In this document: positions 1 to 8,077 of the stretch, piece by piece
Layout of the letters: each line of letters starts with the position of its first letter
Numbering within the stretch: position 1 is the first letter of the stretch
Assembly (NCBI GenBank): GCA_905221325.1
Contig: CAJNCS010000005.1
Location: 148,685 to 212,684, forward strand
Length of the DNA: 64,000 bases
Origin: a bacterium
GTDB lineage: Bacteria; Bacillota; Bacilli; Lactobacillales; Streptococcaceae
Direction of reading: 5' to 3'
The notes under the pieces: generated by a model
What the model was told of the DNA's origin: nothing
Database searches by the model: none
Seen by the model: only the letters and a program-made list of their open reading frames with translations
Translations under genes and position numbers: made by a program

Positions 1-1158
1 CTTGATCCTAACTCCGATCAGTCTCTAGGTGTTATTTACATTTCTTTATCGCAGGATGTACTTTACCAAGCAATTGATAATACTCGCGGTCTGATTCCTG
101 TGGCCGTGACGATCACCTCCCCTTTTGATACTGAATTGTTTCATATAGGGGAAGATGTAGTAGCTGAACGCGAAAATTGGATTGTTGGTTTGACATCACA
201 TGGCTATCAAGTCCAATCAGCAGTTCCAAAGAATTTTGTTCTTACTGGGACTTTAACTAGTTCTGCTGTCATTGTTGGTTTGAGTGGTCTCTTTATTATT
301 ATTTTATATGTGACCTTGAGGCAGACCTTCTCCAATTACCAAAGGCAGGTTGTGGATTTGGTAGAGTCTATTGAGGTGATTGCCCAAGGAGAAGAGGGAC
401 TTCGGATCGATACTTCTGAAAAAGATCAAGAATTGCTCCTCATTGCAGAAACAACCAATGATATGTTGGATCGACTGGAAAAAAATATCCATGATATCTA
501 TCAGCTGGAGCTCAGTCAGAAAGATGCCAATATGCGGGCCTTACAAGCTCAAATCAATCCTCACTTTATGTACAATACCTTAGAGTTTCTGCGCATGTAT
601 GCCGTCATGGAAAGCCAAGATGAACTGGCGGATATTATCTATGAATTTAGCAGTTTACTACGCAATAATATCTCCGATGAGCGGGAAACGACGCTGAAGC
701 AAGAATTAGAATTTTGTCGCAAATACAGCTATCTCTGTATGGTGCGTTATCCAAAGTCAGTTGCCTATGGTTTTAAGATCGCACCCGAATTAGAAAATAT
801 GAAGATTCCCAAGTTTACGCTCCAGCCATTGGTCGAAAACTACTTTGCTCATGGTATTGACCACCGCCGGACAGACAATGTGATCAGTATCAAGGTTTTG
901 AAGGGTGAGGGATTTGTTGAAATCCTGGTAGTCGATAATGGTCGTGGAATGCCTGCTGAGAAATTAGCTGCCTTGCAAGAGAAATTAGCTCAGAGAAGTT
1001 TTGAGCACGAAGCAAGCTACAGCGGGGAGCGACAGTCAATCGGAATAGTCAATGTACACGAACGCTTTGTCCTCTATTTTGGGGATCGCTACCAAATCAG
1101 TGTAGAGTCAGCTGAGCAAGAAGGTGTTCGTTACCGTATTACTATTCAAAATGAATAG
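1..1158 (+). CDS. Sensor histidine kinase (YesM/HK07-like), 5' end outside window
   Basis: Membrane histidine kinase of the LytS/YesM class, expected to phosphorylate the response regulator that follows. The reading frame is open from base 1, so the start and most of the extracellular sensor lie upstream; 385 codons are visible. One membrane segment lies near bases 235-315, followed by a HAMP-like linker, the His_kinase core with the phospho-accepting His in NPHFMYNTL (His codon 562-564), an N box LVENYFAHG and a G box VVDNGRGMP. It ends 12 bases before the regulator gene, so the two are co-transcribed. Gene order (kinase, regulator, membrane protein, NrdI) matches pneumococcal TCS07, which has been linked to host N-glycan use; that identity is inferred from synteny. 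Confidence 0.9.
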   Translation, partial: LDPNSDQSLGVIYISLSQDVLYQAIDNTRGLIPVAVTITSPFDTELFHIGEDVVAERENWIVGLTSHGYQVQSAVPKNFVLTGTLTSSAVIVGLSGLFIIILYVTLRQTFSNYQRQVVDLVESIEVIAQGEEGLRIDTSEKDQELLLIAETTNDMLDRLEKNIHDIYQLELSQKDANMRALQAQINPHFMYNTLEFLRMYAVMESQDELADIIYEFSSLLRNNISDERETTLKQELEFCRKYSYLCMVRYPKSVAYGFKIAPELENMKIPKFTLQPLVENYFAHGIDHRRTDNVISIKVLKGEGFVEILVVDNGRGMPAEKLAALQEKLAQRSFEHEASYSGERQSIGIVNVHERFVLYFGDRYQISVESAEQEGVRYRITIQNE

Positions 1159-1170
1159 AAAGGAAGGGAA

Positions 1171-2457
1171 ATGTATAAAGTTTTATTAGTAGACGACGAG
1201 TATATGGTGACAGAGGGGCTCAAGCGATTAATCCCCTTTGAAAAATGGGATATGCAAGTCGTCGCAACAGCCAATCATGCTGATGATGCTTTGGACTATG
1301 TTAAGGAAAATCCAGTTGATGTGGTCATTTCGGATGTCAACATGCCAGATAAGACAGGGCTTGAGATGATCAAGGAGATGAAGGAGATTCTCCCAGATGC
1401 CTATTATATCTTGCTGTCTGGCTATCAGGAGTTTGACTATGTCAAGAAAGCAATGAACCTCAGTGTCGTGGATTATCTGGTGAAGCCAGTGGATAAGGTG
1501 GAGTTGAGTCATTTATTAGAAAAAATTGCGAGCCAACTTCAGGAAAAGGTGGAGCAAAGCCAGACTCTCAGCCAAGAATTGGATGAAGAAGGCTTTGTCA
1601 ACTTCTTAGCAGGTAAAGACAACTGGTGGATAGGCCTTTCCAAGGAAAAACAAGGTTCTTTCACTATTCCTTACTATGTTTTAGGTCAAGACTGGCAGAT
1701 TTTTATCTCTGATCGGCCACTAGATGGAATCGTTGTGACACCATTTGAAGAACCCTACCAGCCGTTCTTTGAAAAATGGAAGATCAACGCTGAAAAAGCT
1801 CTCTTTTATGGTTCTGTCAATCTAGAAAAATCTGAGAGTTTGTTTGCCTATTACGAGCCGATTTATCGGGTGATTATTCAAGGGAATATCAATCAAATCA
1901 TAGAAGAATTGACCCTGCTGGAGAAGGTTGTCTTAGAGAATACACCGCGCGTTGCTATCACCAAACAGCTCTTCACTCAGTTTGTCATGGATGTATTCCA
2001 CTTGTTTGAGCATCTAAAAGCGGATGATATGACCGAGATTGTCAAAGCCATCCATGCCATTAACTCCTTTGAAGAATTGGTTGCCTACATCAAAGAGACC
2101 TTGATTAAGTTCTTTGGCCAGTACCGCATGAATGAAAATGTGGTGAGCGTTCTGGAGGTGATTGGGCGTGATTATCAGAAAGAGCTCTCGCTTAAGGATA
2201 TTAGCAAGGATCTCTTTATTAACCCAGTCTACCTGGGTCAGCTGATTAAGAGGGAAACCAACTCGACTTTTGCGGAATTGCTCAATAAACAGCGGATTAA
2301 GGCAGCGCAGCAACTCTTACTTTCGACCAGTGATAGTATTGAAGATATTTGCTATGCAGTAGGTTACAGTAATGTTGGATATTTCTACAAGGTTTTCCGT
2401 AAATTGTGCGGAAAATCACCGAAAGCTTATCGCAAACAAGTCGAAACCAGCTTGTAA
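1171..2457 (+). CDS. Response regulator with AraC-type DNA-binding domain (YesN/RR07-like)
   Basis: Transcriptional regulator partnered with the upstream kinase. 428 aa: receiver domain at 1-120 with acidic pair D8/D9, phospho-acceptor D55 (in ISDVNMPDKTG) and K105 (YLVKP); a middle region of about 200 aa without a recognised motif; C-terminal AraC helix-turn-helix pair at about 325-425, including IEDICYAVGYSNVGYFYKVF. This architecture is typical of YesN-type regulators, which usually act on sugar-uptake genes. RBS AAGGAAGGG lies just before the ATG. No target operon is visible in the window. Confidence 0.92.
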   Translation: MYKVLLVDDEYMVTEGLKRLIPFEKWDMQVVATANHADDALDYVKENPVDVVISDVNMPDKTGLEMIKEMKEILPDAYYILLSGYQEFDYVKKAMNLSVVDYLVKPVDKVELSHLLEKIASQLQEKVEQSQTLSQELDEEGFVNFLAGKDNWWIGLSKEKQGSFTIPYYVLGQDWQIFISDRPLDGIVVTPFEEPYQPFFEKWKINAEKALFYGSVNLEKSESLFAYYEPIYRVIIQGNINQIIEELTLLEKVVLENTPRVAITKQLFTQFVMDVFHLFEHLKADDMTEIVKAIHAINSFEELVAYIKETLIKFFGQYRMNENVVSVLEVIGRDYQKELSLKDISKDLFINPVYLGQLIKRETNSTFAELLNKQRIKAAQQLLLSTSDSIEDICYAVGYSNVGYFYKVFRKLCGKSPKAYRKQVETSL

Positions 2458-2460
2458 AGG

Positions 2461-2489
2461 TTGTATTCCTGTACAAAAAATGCTATAAT
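2461..2489 (+). promoter_or_regulatory. Extended -10 promoter for the four-TM protein
   Basis: TTGTAT, 17 bases, then TATAAT preceded by TGc, immediately downstream of the response-regulator stop and 28 bases before the next ATG. Confidence 0.7.
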
Positions 2490-2517
2490 GTTCAAAATAC
2501 CTTAAGGAGGAAAAATT

Positions 2518-3051
2518 ATGAAAAAGAAACCTATTTATCTTTGGGTTTTATTAGTCCTATCAGCATTGATTTCAGCTATATCTTTGTTTGGAATACTAAG
2601 TCCAGTACCTAGTAAAGAAGCACTAGGTGCCAGTCAAGCACAAGTACAAGGCATTAGCGCTCAGCAGCTGGAGGATACGATTAATTATCTACATAAGACA
2701 GCTGAATTATCGCATTCGACTGTTAACATCGTTTTGATTATTTTATCTGCGATTTTAGTAGTCGCAGGTATTGTGCTCTTGGTTCGTAATCATTTGCAAT
2801 ATGCAAATTATGCTTACATTGCTTATGTTTTGCTTGCCATTGTTGGTTCGATTTATACTTATATGGGTATGCAAGATGCTGTACAAGCTATCCGTGATGA
2901 AACTTTGCGACTAGGAACAGAAGTCCTTGGAAAGGGAACAACGATTTTATTTGTTGTTATCAATGTCCTCTTCCTTGCCATTGTCTTTTACAAGATGTGG
3001 CGCCAGCAAAAAGATTTGGCTGAGGAAGCCGAAGCAGAGGAAGTTGCCTAA
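2518..3051 (+). CDS. Four-TM membrane protein of unknown function
   Basis: 177-aa protein with hydrophobic segments at about 6-26, 68-88, 97-117 and 140-160 and an acidic C-terminal tail (AEEAEAEEVA). A Ser/Gln-rich loop lies between TM1 and TM2. I do not recognise a functional family; a gene of this kind follows the TCS07 pair in pneumococcus. It has its own promoter, RBS AAGGAGG and a downstream terminator, so it appears monocistronic. No catalytic motif is visible. Confidence 0.8.
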   Translation: MKKKPIYLWVLLVLSALISAISLFGILSPVPSKEALGASQAQVQGISAQQLEDTINYLHKTAELSHSTVNIVLIILSAILVVAGIVLLVRNHLQYANYAYIAYVLLAIVGSIYTYMGMQDAVQAIRDETLRLGTEVLGKGTTILFVVINVLFLAIVFYKMWRQQKDLAEEAEAEEVA

Positions 3052-3063
3052 GTATTGACAAAA

Positions 3064-3097
3064 GAGAACTATCAAGTTACAATCTTGGTAGTTCTTT
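3064..3097 (+). terminator. Intrinsic terminator
   Basis: AGAACTATCAAG / CTTGGTAGTTCT, 12 bp with one wobble and a 7-nt loop, followed by TTT. Closes the membrane-protein transcript. Confidence 0.75.
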
Positions 3098-3127
3098 TAA
3101 TATCCAAAAATAAAAATCGAGGTCAAT

Positions 3128-3598
3128 ATGAAAAAAATATCCTTAGTTTATATCAGTTTGAGTGGAAATACAGAGAGTTTTGTAACCCGACTCAAGGACT
3201 ATCTCTTGTCCCAGCACGAAGGGATTGAGGTCCAAAAGATCCATATCAAGGATTTGGTCAAGGAAGGGAAAGATTTCTTTGAGATGGACCATCCCTATGT
3301 CGCCTTTTTACCAACCTATTTAGAAGGTGGAAATGGTGTCGACAACGGCGATGTTGAGATTTTAACGACTCCAGTGGGTGATTTTATCGCCTATGGGGAC
3401 AATGCCAGTAAGTGTTTTGGGGTAGTGGGATCTGGTAATCGCAATTTTAACAATCAATACTGCTTAACAGCCAAGCAGTATAGTCAGCGCTTTGGCTTCC
3501 CGGTCCTAGCAGACTTTGAAATGCGTGGCATGCTGGGAGATATTAAAAAAGTCGCAGCGATTATCGCGGACTTGTATGGATTGGATTCAGAAAGTTAG
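3128..3598 (+). CDS. nrdI: NrdI-like flavodoxin
   Basis: 156-aa flavodoxin-fold protein. The N-terminal YISLSGNTESF is the FMN phosphate-binding loop of NrdI proteins, which generate the oxidant used to assemble the dimanganese-tyrosyl radical of class Ib ribonucleotide reductase. The later GSGNRNFNNQYC resembles the flavin-proximal loop of the family. It is not next to nrdEF; stand-alone nrdI genes are common in streptococci. No promoter is obvious in the 76-base gap beyond the preceding terminator. The exact redox partner is inferred. Confidence 0.85.
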   Translation: MKKISLVYISLSGNTESFVTRLKDYLLSQHEGIEVQKIHIKDLVKEGKDFFEMDHPYVAFLPTYLEGGNGVDNGDVEILTTPVGDFIAYGDNASKCFGVVGSGNRNFNNQYCLTAKQYSQRFGFPVLADFEMRGMLGDIKKVAAIIADLYGLDSES

Positions 3599-3610
3599 AA
3601 TCGTTCAAGT

Positions 3611-3640
3611 AGGCAGTTGGATTTTCTCAACTGCCTTTTG
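3611..3640 (+). terminator. Intrinsic terminator after nrdI
   Basis: GGCAGTTG / CAACTGCC stem with 8-nt loop, then TTTTG. Confidence 0.7.
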
Positions 3641-3646
3641 AATGCA

Positions 3647-3672
3647 GAAAAAAGCACCCAGACGAGGGTGCT
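3647..3672 (-). terminator. Intrinsic terminator after the Nramp-type gene
   Basis: On the minus strand AGCACCC / GGGTGCT followed by six U, 11 bases past the transporter stop codon. Confidence 0.8.
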
Positions 3673-3682
3673 GCTTTGTGAA

Positions 3683-4945
3683 CTAACCTGCTTTTCCGAT
3701 GGCAAGTGCATAGATAAAGAAGATGGCAAATCCAAAGAGGAAAATCAATCCTGCAATGGCGAGGAGTTTCAACCAAGAAGGAAGATTTTTATTTTCACCT
3801 GTGACCAACACATAGTTCAAAAGGGCAAAGAATGGTGTTGTAAGAAAAGATCCAATCATGGCAAAGCGGAGCATGGTTGAAACTTGACCGGCAAAGAACT
3901 TGATGATGACGATACCAATGATAGCTGTGATGGTCATCCAGATGTTCAAAGATTTACGATTATCCTCTTTTTGATTTGCTAAGAGTTGAAGGGAGGCCTG
4001 GTTGACACGTGAATAGCCATCGATGACAGTAATTACTGTCCCAAAGATACAGAGGAAAGCGATGAAGGTAATCAAATATCGAGACCATTCGCCAAGGACA
4101 GAGGCATACATGCCCACAAATTGCGAGATGTATTTGGCGGAAGCAGCTTCAACCGCTTGCCCTGTAGGATATTGAATGAGTGCTCCTAGTGCCACAAAGA
4201 ATACAGCTAGGATACCAGTTCCAATGTAACCAACGTTAAAGTCAAAAAGAGCATCCTCTGTATTAAAGTTGACGGTCTTTTTCTTTTCGGCTGACCAAAG
4301 TGAGTTGATAGCTGAAATTTCAATAGGGGCAGGCATCCAGCCTAGAAGGGAAACGATAAAGGGTAGGGCTGCCATTTGCCAAGGTGTTTTCTCGATAAAA
4401 TCAGAGCTGTATTCTGGGTGCTTAAAGGCAGCAATGATGACGGCAAGAACAGTTGCAATAGTCAAGGCAGACATAATCCATTTTGCCATACCATCCAATA
4501 GTTTGTAGCCACCAAAGAGCAGCATAGCCCAAATGACTGCAACAAGGATAAGCGACCATTGAGTGATACTAAGACCAATCATTGGAAAGGCGCTAGCGAT
4601 GATAGCTGAACAAAGGATGGCGACACCGGCAGTATTGACCAAGGCAGAAAAGACATTGAGAATAAAGAAAATCCAGAGATAGAGTTTTCCTTTTTCTGCA
4701 TAGCCTTCAACCAAGGTCTTTCCAGTATCTGCTGTGTATTCAGCACCAAAACGGAAAAATGGGTATTTAAAGACATTGGCTAAGATAACCAAGAGAAGCA
4801 GAGACCACCCATAAGAACCGCCAGCTTGAGTGGAGGATACGATGTGAGAACCTCCAACGGCGGCAGAAGCCATTAGGATTCCTGGCCCCATTGCCTTTAG
4901 TTTGCTTGCCCAGGTTGACTGGTTTGATAACGTAATTTGTGACAT
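3683..4945 (-). CDS. Nramp-superfamily divalent metal transporter, divergent
   Basis: 420-aa integral membrane protein with about 11 hydrophobic helices. The N-terminal helix reads GPGILMASAAVGGSH, aligned with the Nramp helix-1 signature, but the canonical DPGN metal-binding tetrad is replaced by GGSH. Helix 6 keeps the Met-Pro step (LLGWMPAP) that supplies the soft ligand in manganese/iron Nramps. It therefore belongs to a side branch, and the transported ion cannot be read from the sequence; some such branches carry Mg2+ or other substrates. RBS AGGAGAG lies before the ATG. Two operator-like palindromes lie upstream, and an intrinsic terminator follows. Confidence 0.82.
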   Translation of the reverse strand: MSQITLSNQSTWASKLKAMGPGILMASAAVGGSHIVSSTQAGGSYGWSLLLLVILANVFKYPFFRFGAEYTADTGKTLVEGYAEKGKLYLWIFFILNVFSALVNTAGVAILCSAIIASAFPMIGLSITQWSLILVAVIWAMLLFGGYKLLDGMAKWIMSALTIATVLAVIIAAFKHPEYSSDFIEKTPWQMAALPFIVSLLGWMPAPIEISAINSLWSAEKKKTVNFNTEDALFDFNVGYIGTGILAVFFVALGALIQYPTGQAVEAASAKYISQFVGMYASVLGEWSRYLITFIAFLCIFGTVITVIDGYSRVNQASLQLLANQKEDNRKSLNIWMTITAIIGIVIIKFFAGQVSTMLRFAMIGSFLTTPFFALLNYVLVTGENKNLPSWLKLLAIAGLIFLFGFAIFFIYALAIGKAG

Positions 4946-4969
4946 AAAAACTCTCCTATTTTTGAATTT

Positions 4970-5000
4970 TCAGAATAATCTGAATAGATAAATTCTATTC
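4970..5000 (-). promoter_or_regulatory. Two palindromes upstream of the Nramp-type gene
   Basis: TCAGA-ATAA-TCTGA (4970-4983) and GAATAGA-TAAAT-TCTATTC (4982-5000) lie 25-55 bases upstream of the start codon, where a repressor could bind. Neither matches a metal-regulator box that I can name. Confidence 0.4.
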
Positions 5001-5108
5001 TACAAGAAACTTATGAAAAATGCAAGAGAATTTTTGAAAAATTTAGAAAATTTCAGAAAAATCATATGAAAGATATGATTATCACAAGGAAATGGTATTG
5101 ATGGGAGT

Positions 5109-5135
5109 AAAAAAACCGAGAAAAAAACTTCTCGG
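5109..5135 (-). terminator. Intrinsic terminator
   Basis: On the minus strand CCGAGAA / TTCTCGG followed by seven U, six bases beyond the stop of the 81-aa gene. Confidence 0.8.
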
Positions 5136-5141
5136 ATTCCC

Positions 5142-5387
5142 TTATTTCAATTGCTCAGTGATTTCCTTAGAAAGCAGGAGTCCCAAACGGTAACCTTTAT
5201 TGATGTAGTCAATCACATCATTGATATTTTCCGTTGTTTGGATCCTTTCGCGTATGTCTGTTTTGAAAACTTCGTCCTTCAGAAGCTGTTCCTGAAGGAG
5301 TTGTTGAAGTTTTTCTTTTTCGTATTTATTGATAAGAAATAGAATGACAAGGCTAATGACAACTAAGATATAAGCGTACTGGCTCAT
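5142..5387 (-). CDS. Small single-TM protein of unknown function
   Basis: 81 aa: one N-terminal transmembrane helix (about 4-20, YAYILVVISLVILFLI) followed by a charged, probably coiled-coil stretch (KYEKEKLQQLLQEQL) and a soluble tail. RBS GGGAGAAAT precedes the ATG and a good terminator follows, which supports a real gene. I do not recognise the family. The topology suggests a membrane-anchored cytoplasmic helix, but no function can be assigned. Confidence 0.65.
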   Translation of the reverse strand: MSQYAYILVVISLVILFLINKYEKEKLQQLLQEQLLKDEVFKTDIRERIQTTENINDVIDYINKGYRLGLLLSKEITEQLK

Positions 5388-5744
5388 AAAATTTCTCCCA
5401 ATGTGATTAAGAAGTTGATGGCAACAGAAAAGCGAAAGGAATATTTCGCTTTTTTATTAGGTGACTAGAATCGCATGACAGGCATCCCGCACAAGAAACT
5501 AGATAATTCGATGATATACTTGAAAGGTCTAGCTTTTTTATTGTTATGACATAAACAAATCGCTGTTTATTTATGTGAACTAGTGAAGCGCCAAGCCAAA
5601 TCACCATAGTTACTTAGACTGCTTTACAATAAAGTAATTAAAAGATTACGACATGATCCTAACCAAATCGATATTATTTGGTTAGGTGAATTAGTAAATC
5701 GTTACAAGAGACTAGGAACTTTAGTTCCAGTCTCTTGTAACGAT
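5388..5744. other. 357-base intergenic stretch with three hairpins
   Basis: No gene I can support. It contains AAAGCGAAA / TTTCGCTTT followed by T-rich sequence (about 5428-5455), a perfect 11-bp inverted repeat CCTAACCAAAT / ATTTGGTTAGG with 7-nt loop (5658-5686), and the long argS 3' hairpin listed separately. A 66-codon minus-strand frame at 5407-5607 has no RBS or recognisable product. Confidence 0.6.
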
Positions 5745-5748
5745 TTAC
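5694..5748 (-). repeat. 25-bp hairpin overlapping the argS stop codon
   Basis: Arms 5694-5719 and 5724-5748 pair over 25 bp with one bulged A (5714) and a 4-nt loop. The argS stop codon (5745-5747) is inside the right arm. No U tract follows on the minus strand, so it is not a textbook terminator; it may stabilise the 3' end or be a remnant of an inverted repeat. Confidence 0.75.
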
Positions 5749-7433
5749 ATCTTCTCTGGCGCTTCTACTCCAAGCAAGCGAAGAGATTCTTTGAGAACGA
5801 CTGCAGTTGCGTAGCTGAGGGCTAGACGGCTGTCACGCTCAGGGCTTTCATCTAAGATGCGTGTATGTGCATAGTATTTGTTGAAGGCTTGAGCCAAGCT
5901 GATTGCATACTTGGCAATGAGCGATGGATCATAGTTAACAGATGCGCGTTTGATGACACGGGCAAAGTCTTGGAGAAGTTTGATAATTTCCCAGCTTTCA
6001 GCATCATTTAGACTGTAACTTGCTTGAGCATTTGGTTGGAAGTCTGCTTTTCTAAGTAGAGACTGAATACGAGCGTAAGCGTATTGGATGTATGGACCAG
6101 TCTCTCCTTCAAAGGAAACCATAGCTTCGAGGTCAAAGTCGTAACCATTTCGGCGGTCAGTCTTGAGGTCGTAGAATTTAACAGCTCCCACTCCGACAGC
6201 TTGGGCAACCTGTTCCTTGTTTTCGAGGTCAGGATTTTTCGCTTCAATTTGTGCTTCAGCACGACTGATAGCTTCTTGAAGAGTAGGTTCGAGCAGGATG
6301 ATATTTCCTTTACGAGTAGAGAGCTTTTGACGATTTTTGGTTACCAGACCGAAGTCTACGTGAATCATATCATCGCTCCAGTCAAATCCCATTTTTTTCA
6401 AGACGGCTTTTAACTGTTTAAAGTGGTTGGACTGTTCTTGACCAACTGCGTAGACATTTTTAACAAAATTGTAAGTACGTGCACGGTAGATAGCTGTCGC
6501 AATGTCACGTGTGATGTAGAGGGTTGCACCGTCAGATTTCTTAATCATAGCAGGTGGAAGTTCAACATCATCGAGGTTGACAATGCTAGCTCCGCGTGAT
6601 TCTTCTAGCAAACCTTTTTCTTCAAGGATTTGCACGGCCTCATCCATCTTATCGTTGTAGAAGGCTTCCCCGTTTAAGCTGTCAAATTCAACATTCAACA
6701 GTTTGTAGATACGGTTGAACTCAACCAAACTTTCGTCACGGAACCATTGCCAAAGTTGAGTTGCTTCTGGATCGCCATCTTCCAATTTTTTAAACCAGAG
6801 ACGTCCTTCATCATCAAGAGCTGGGTCATTTTCGATTTCAGCATTGATGCGAACGTACAATTTCAACAATTCGTCAATCGGATTAGCTTCGACGGCTTCC
6901 TTACTTCCCCATTTGTTATAGGCAACCATGAGAAGGCCAAACTGTTTACCCCAGTCTCCAAGGTGGTTGATTTTAATAGTGTTGTAGCCCATTTTCTTAA
7001 AGATATTAGAAAGAGCATCTCCGATAACAGTTGAACGCAAGTGACCTACTGAAAAAGGTTTTGCGATGTTTGGACTTGATAGGTCAATCGTGATATTTTG
7101 CTCTTTGCCTTCCGTTTGTTGAGCGTAGTCAGATCCTTTTTCGATGATCTCTTTGATAACTGCTCCAGAAATGGCAGATTTATCAAGGAAGAAGTTGACG
7201 TAAGGACCAGTTGCAACAACTTTTTCAAAGGCTTGGCTGTTGATTTTTTCAGCGATTTCAGCAGCAATCATTTGAGGGGCTTTGCGTTCGACTTTTGCAA
7301 GTGAGAAAGCAGGAAAAGCGATATCTCCCATGTCAGAGTTTTTTGGTTGTTCTAGTAAATTTAAAATAGCCTCTTGATCTAGGCTATCGATGACGCTAGC
7401 CAATTCACTAGCAATCAGTTTTTTTGTACTCAT
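5745..7433 (-). CDS. argS: Arginyl-tRNA synthetase
   Basis: 562-aa class I synthetase that charges tRNA-Arg. The HIGH motif is present as FSVGHLRS in [16 protein letters not shown], and the KMSKS-equivalent region is [13 protein letters not shown], as in many ArgRS. The N-terminal Add-1 domain (about 1-110) and the C-terminal anticodon-binding DALR domain (about 445-562, ending [12 protein letters not shown]) are both complete. It is transcribed divergently from argR, the usual streptococcal arrangement. RBS AGGAGCC precedes the ATG. Confidence 0.97.
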   Translation of the reverse strand: MSTKKLIASELASVIDSLDQEAILNLLEQPKNSDMGDIAFPAFSLAKVERKAPQMIAAEIAEKINSQAFEKVVATGPYVNFFLDKSAISGAVIKEIIEKGSDYAQQTEGKEQNITIDLSSPNIAKPFSVGHLRSTVIGDALSNIFKKMGYNTIKINHLGDWGKQFGLLMVAYNKWGSKEAVEANPIDELLKLYVRINAEIENDPALDDEGRLWFKKLEDGDPEATQLWQWFRDESLVEFNRIYKLLNVEFDSLNGEAFYNDKMDEAVQILEEKGLLEESRGASIVNLDDVELPPAMIKKSDGATLYITRDIATAIYRARTYNFVKNVYAVGQEQSNHFKQLKAVLKKMGFDWSDDMIHVDFGLVTKNRQKLSTRKGNIILLEPTLQEAISRAEAQIEAKNPDLENKEQVAQAVGVGAVKFYDLKTDRRNGYDFDLEAMVSFEGETGPYIQYAYARIQSLLRKADFQPNAQASYSLNDAESWEIIKLLQDFARVIKRASVNYDPSLIAKYAISLAQAFNKYYAHTRILDESPERDSRLALSYATAVVLKESLRLLGVEAPEKM

Positions 7434-7498
7434 AGGTAGGCTCCTTTTGGACTTTTATTCTATTTTATCATAAATTTAGTGAAAGAAGAAAGATTTTT

Positions 7499-7526
7499 TT
7501 GAATTATTCAGTTTTTTTGGTATAAT
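7499..7526 (+). promoter_or_regulatory. argR promoter
   Basis: TTGAAT, 16 bases, TATAAT with an extended TGg. Downstream, TTATAAATATTCATG (about 7553-7567) resembles half of an ARG box, which would fit autoregulation; that part is weak. Confidence 0.6.
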
Positions 7527-7580
7527 TATATCTAAAAATAAACCCGAAATCGGTTATAAATATTCATGTAAGAGGTTGAT

Positions 7581-8027
7581 ATGAGAAAAAAAGAACGACA
7601 CCAGTTGATTAAAAAGATGATCACTGAGGAAAAACTAGCTACACAAAAGGATATCCAAGATCGCCTAGAAGTTCGGAATGTCTTTGTGACGCAAACGACC
7701 TTGTCTCGCGACCTGCGCGAGATCGGCTTAATCAAGGTTAAGAAAAATGGTATGGTATATTATGTGCTAGCGAATGAAACAGAAAAGATTGATTTGGTAG
7801 AGTTTTTGTCGCATCATCTAGAAGGGGTTGCGAGAGCAGAGTTTACTTTGGTACTTCATACCAAGCTGGGAGAAGCGGCTGTCTTAGCAAATATTGTTGA
7901 TGAAAATAAGGACGAGGCGATTTTAGGGACGGTTGCTGGTGCCAATACTTTACTGGTTATTTGTCGAGACCAGCATGTTGCCAAGCTCATGGAAGAGCGT
8001 TTGCTAGATTTGATGAAGGATGAATAG
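7581..8027 (+). CDS. argR: Arginine repressor ArgR/AhrC family
   Basis: 148-aa transcription factor. The N-terminal winged helix (1-70) contains the recognition region [15 protein letters not shown]; the C-terminal arginine-binding/oligomerisation domain contains [20 protein letters not shown]. Streptococci carry several ArgR paralogues, so whether this one binds arginine itself or controls arginine, pyrimidine or tRNA-charging genes cannot be decided here. It lies divergent to argS and 50 bases before mutS, with which it may be co-transcribed. Confidence 0.95.
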   Translation: MRKKERHQLIKKMITEEKLATQKDIQDRLEVRNVFVTQTTLSRDLREIGLIKVKKNGMVYYVLANETEKIDLVEFLSHHLEGVARAEFTLVLHTKLGEAAVLANIVDENKDEAILGTVAGANTLLVICRDQHVAKLMEERLLDLMKDE

Positions 8028-8077
8028 GGTTTTGGGACTTGTTCCCAAGCCTTATTTTTGACAAGGAGAGAGCTAAT

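Noticed and set aside
3617..3880. Plus-strand 87-codon ORF opposite the Nramp-type gene
   Set aside because: Antisense shadow of the transporter plus its terminator; composition typical of a reverse-frame ORF.
5407..5607. 66-codon minus-strand ORF
   Set aside because: No RBS, no family resemblance, overlaps hairpins in an intergenic region.
5611..5760. Plus-strand open frame reading KRLRHDPNQIDIIWLGELV
   Set aside because: No start codon with RBS, and it runs through the argS hairpin; protein-like appearance is probably accidental.
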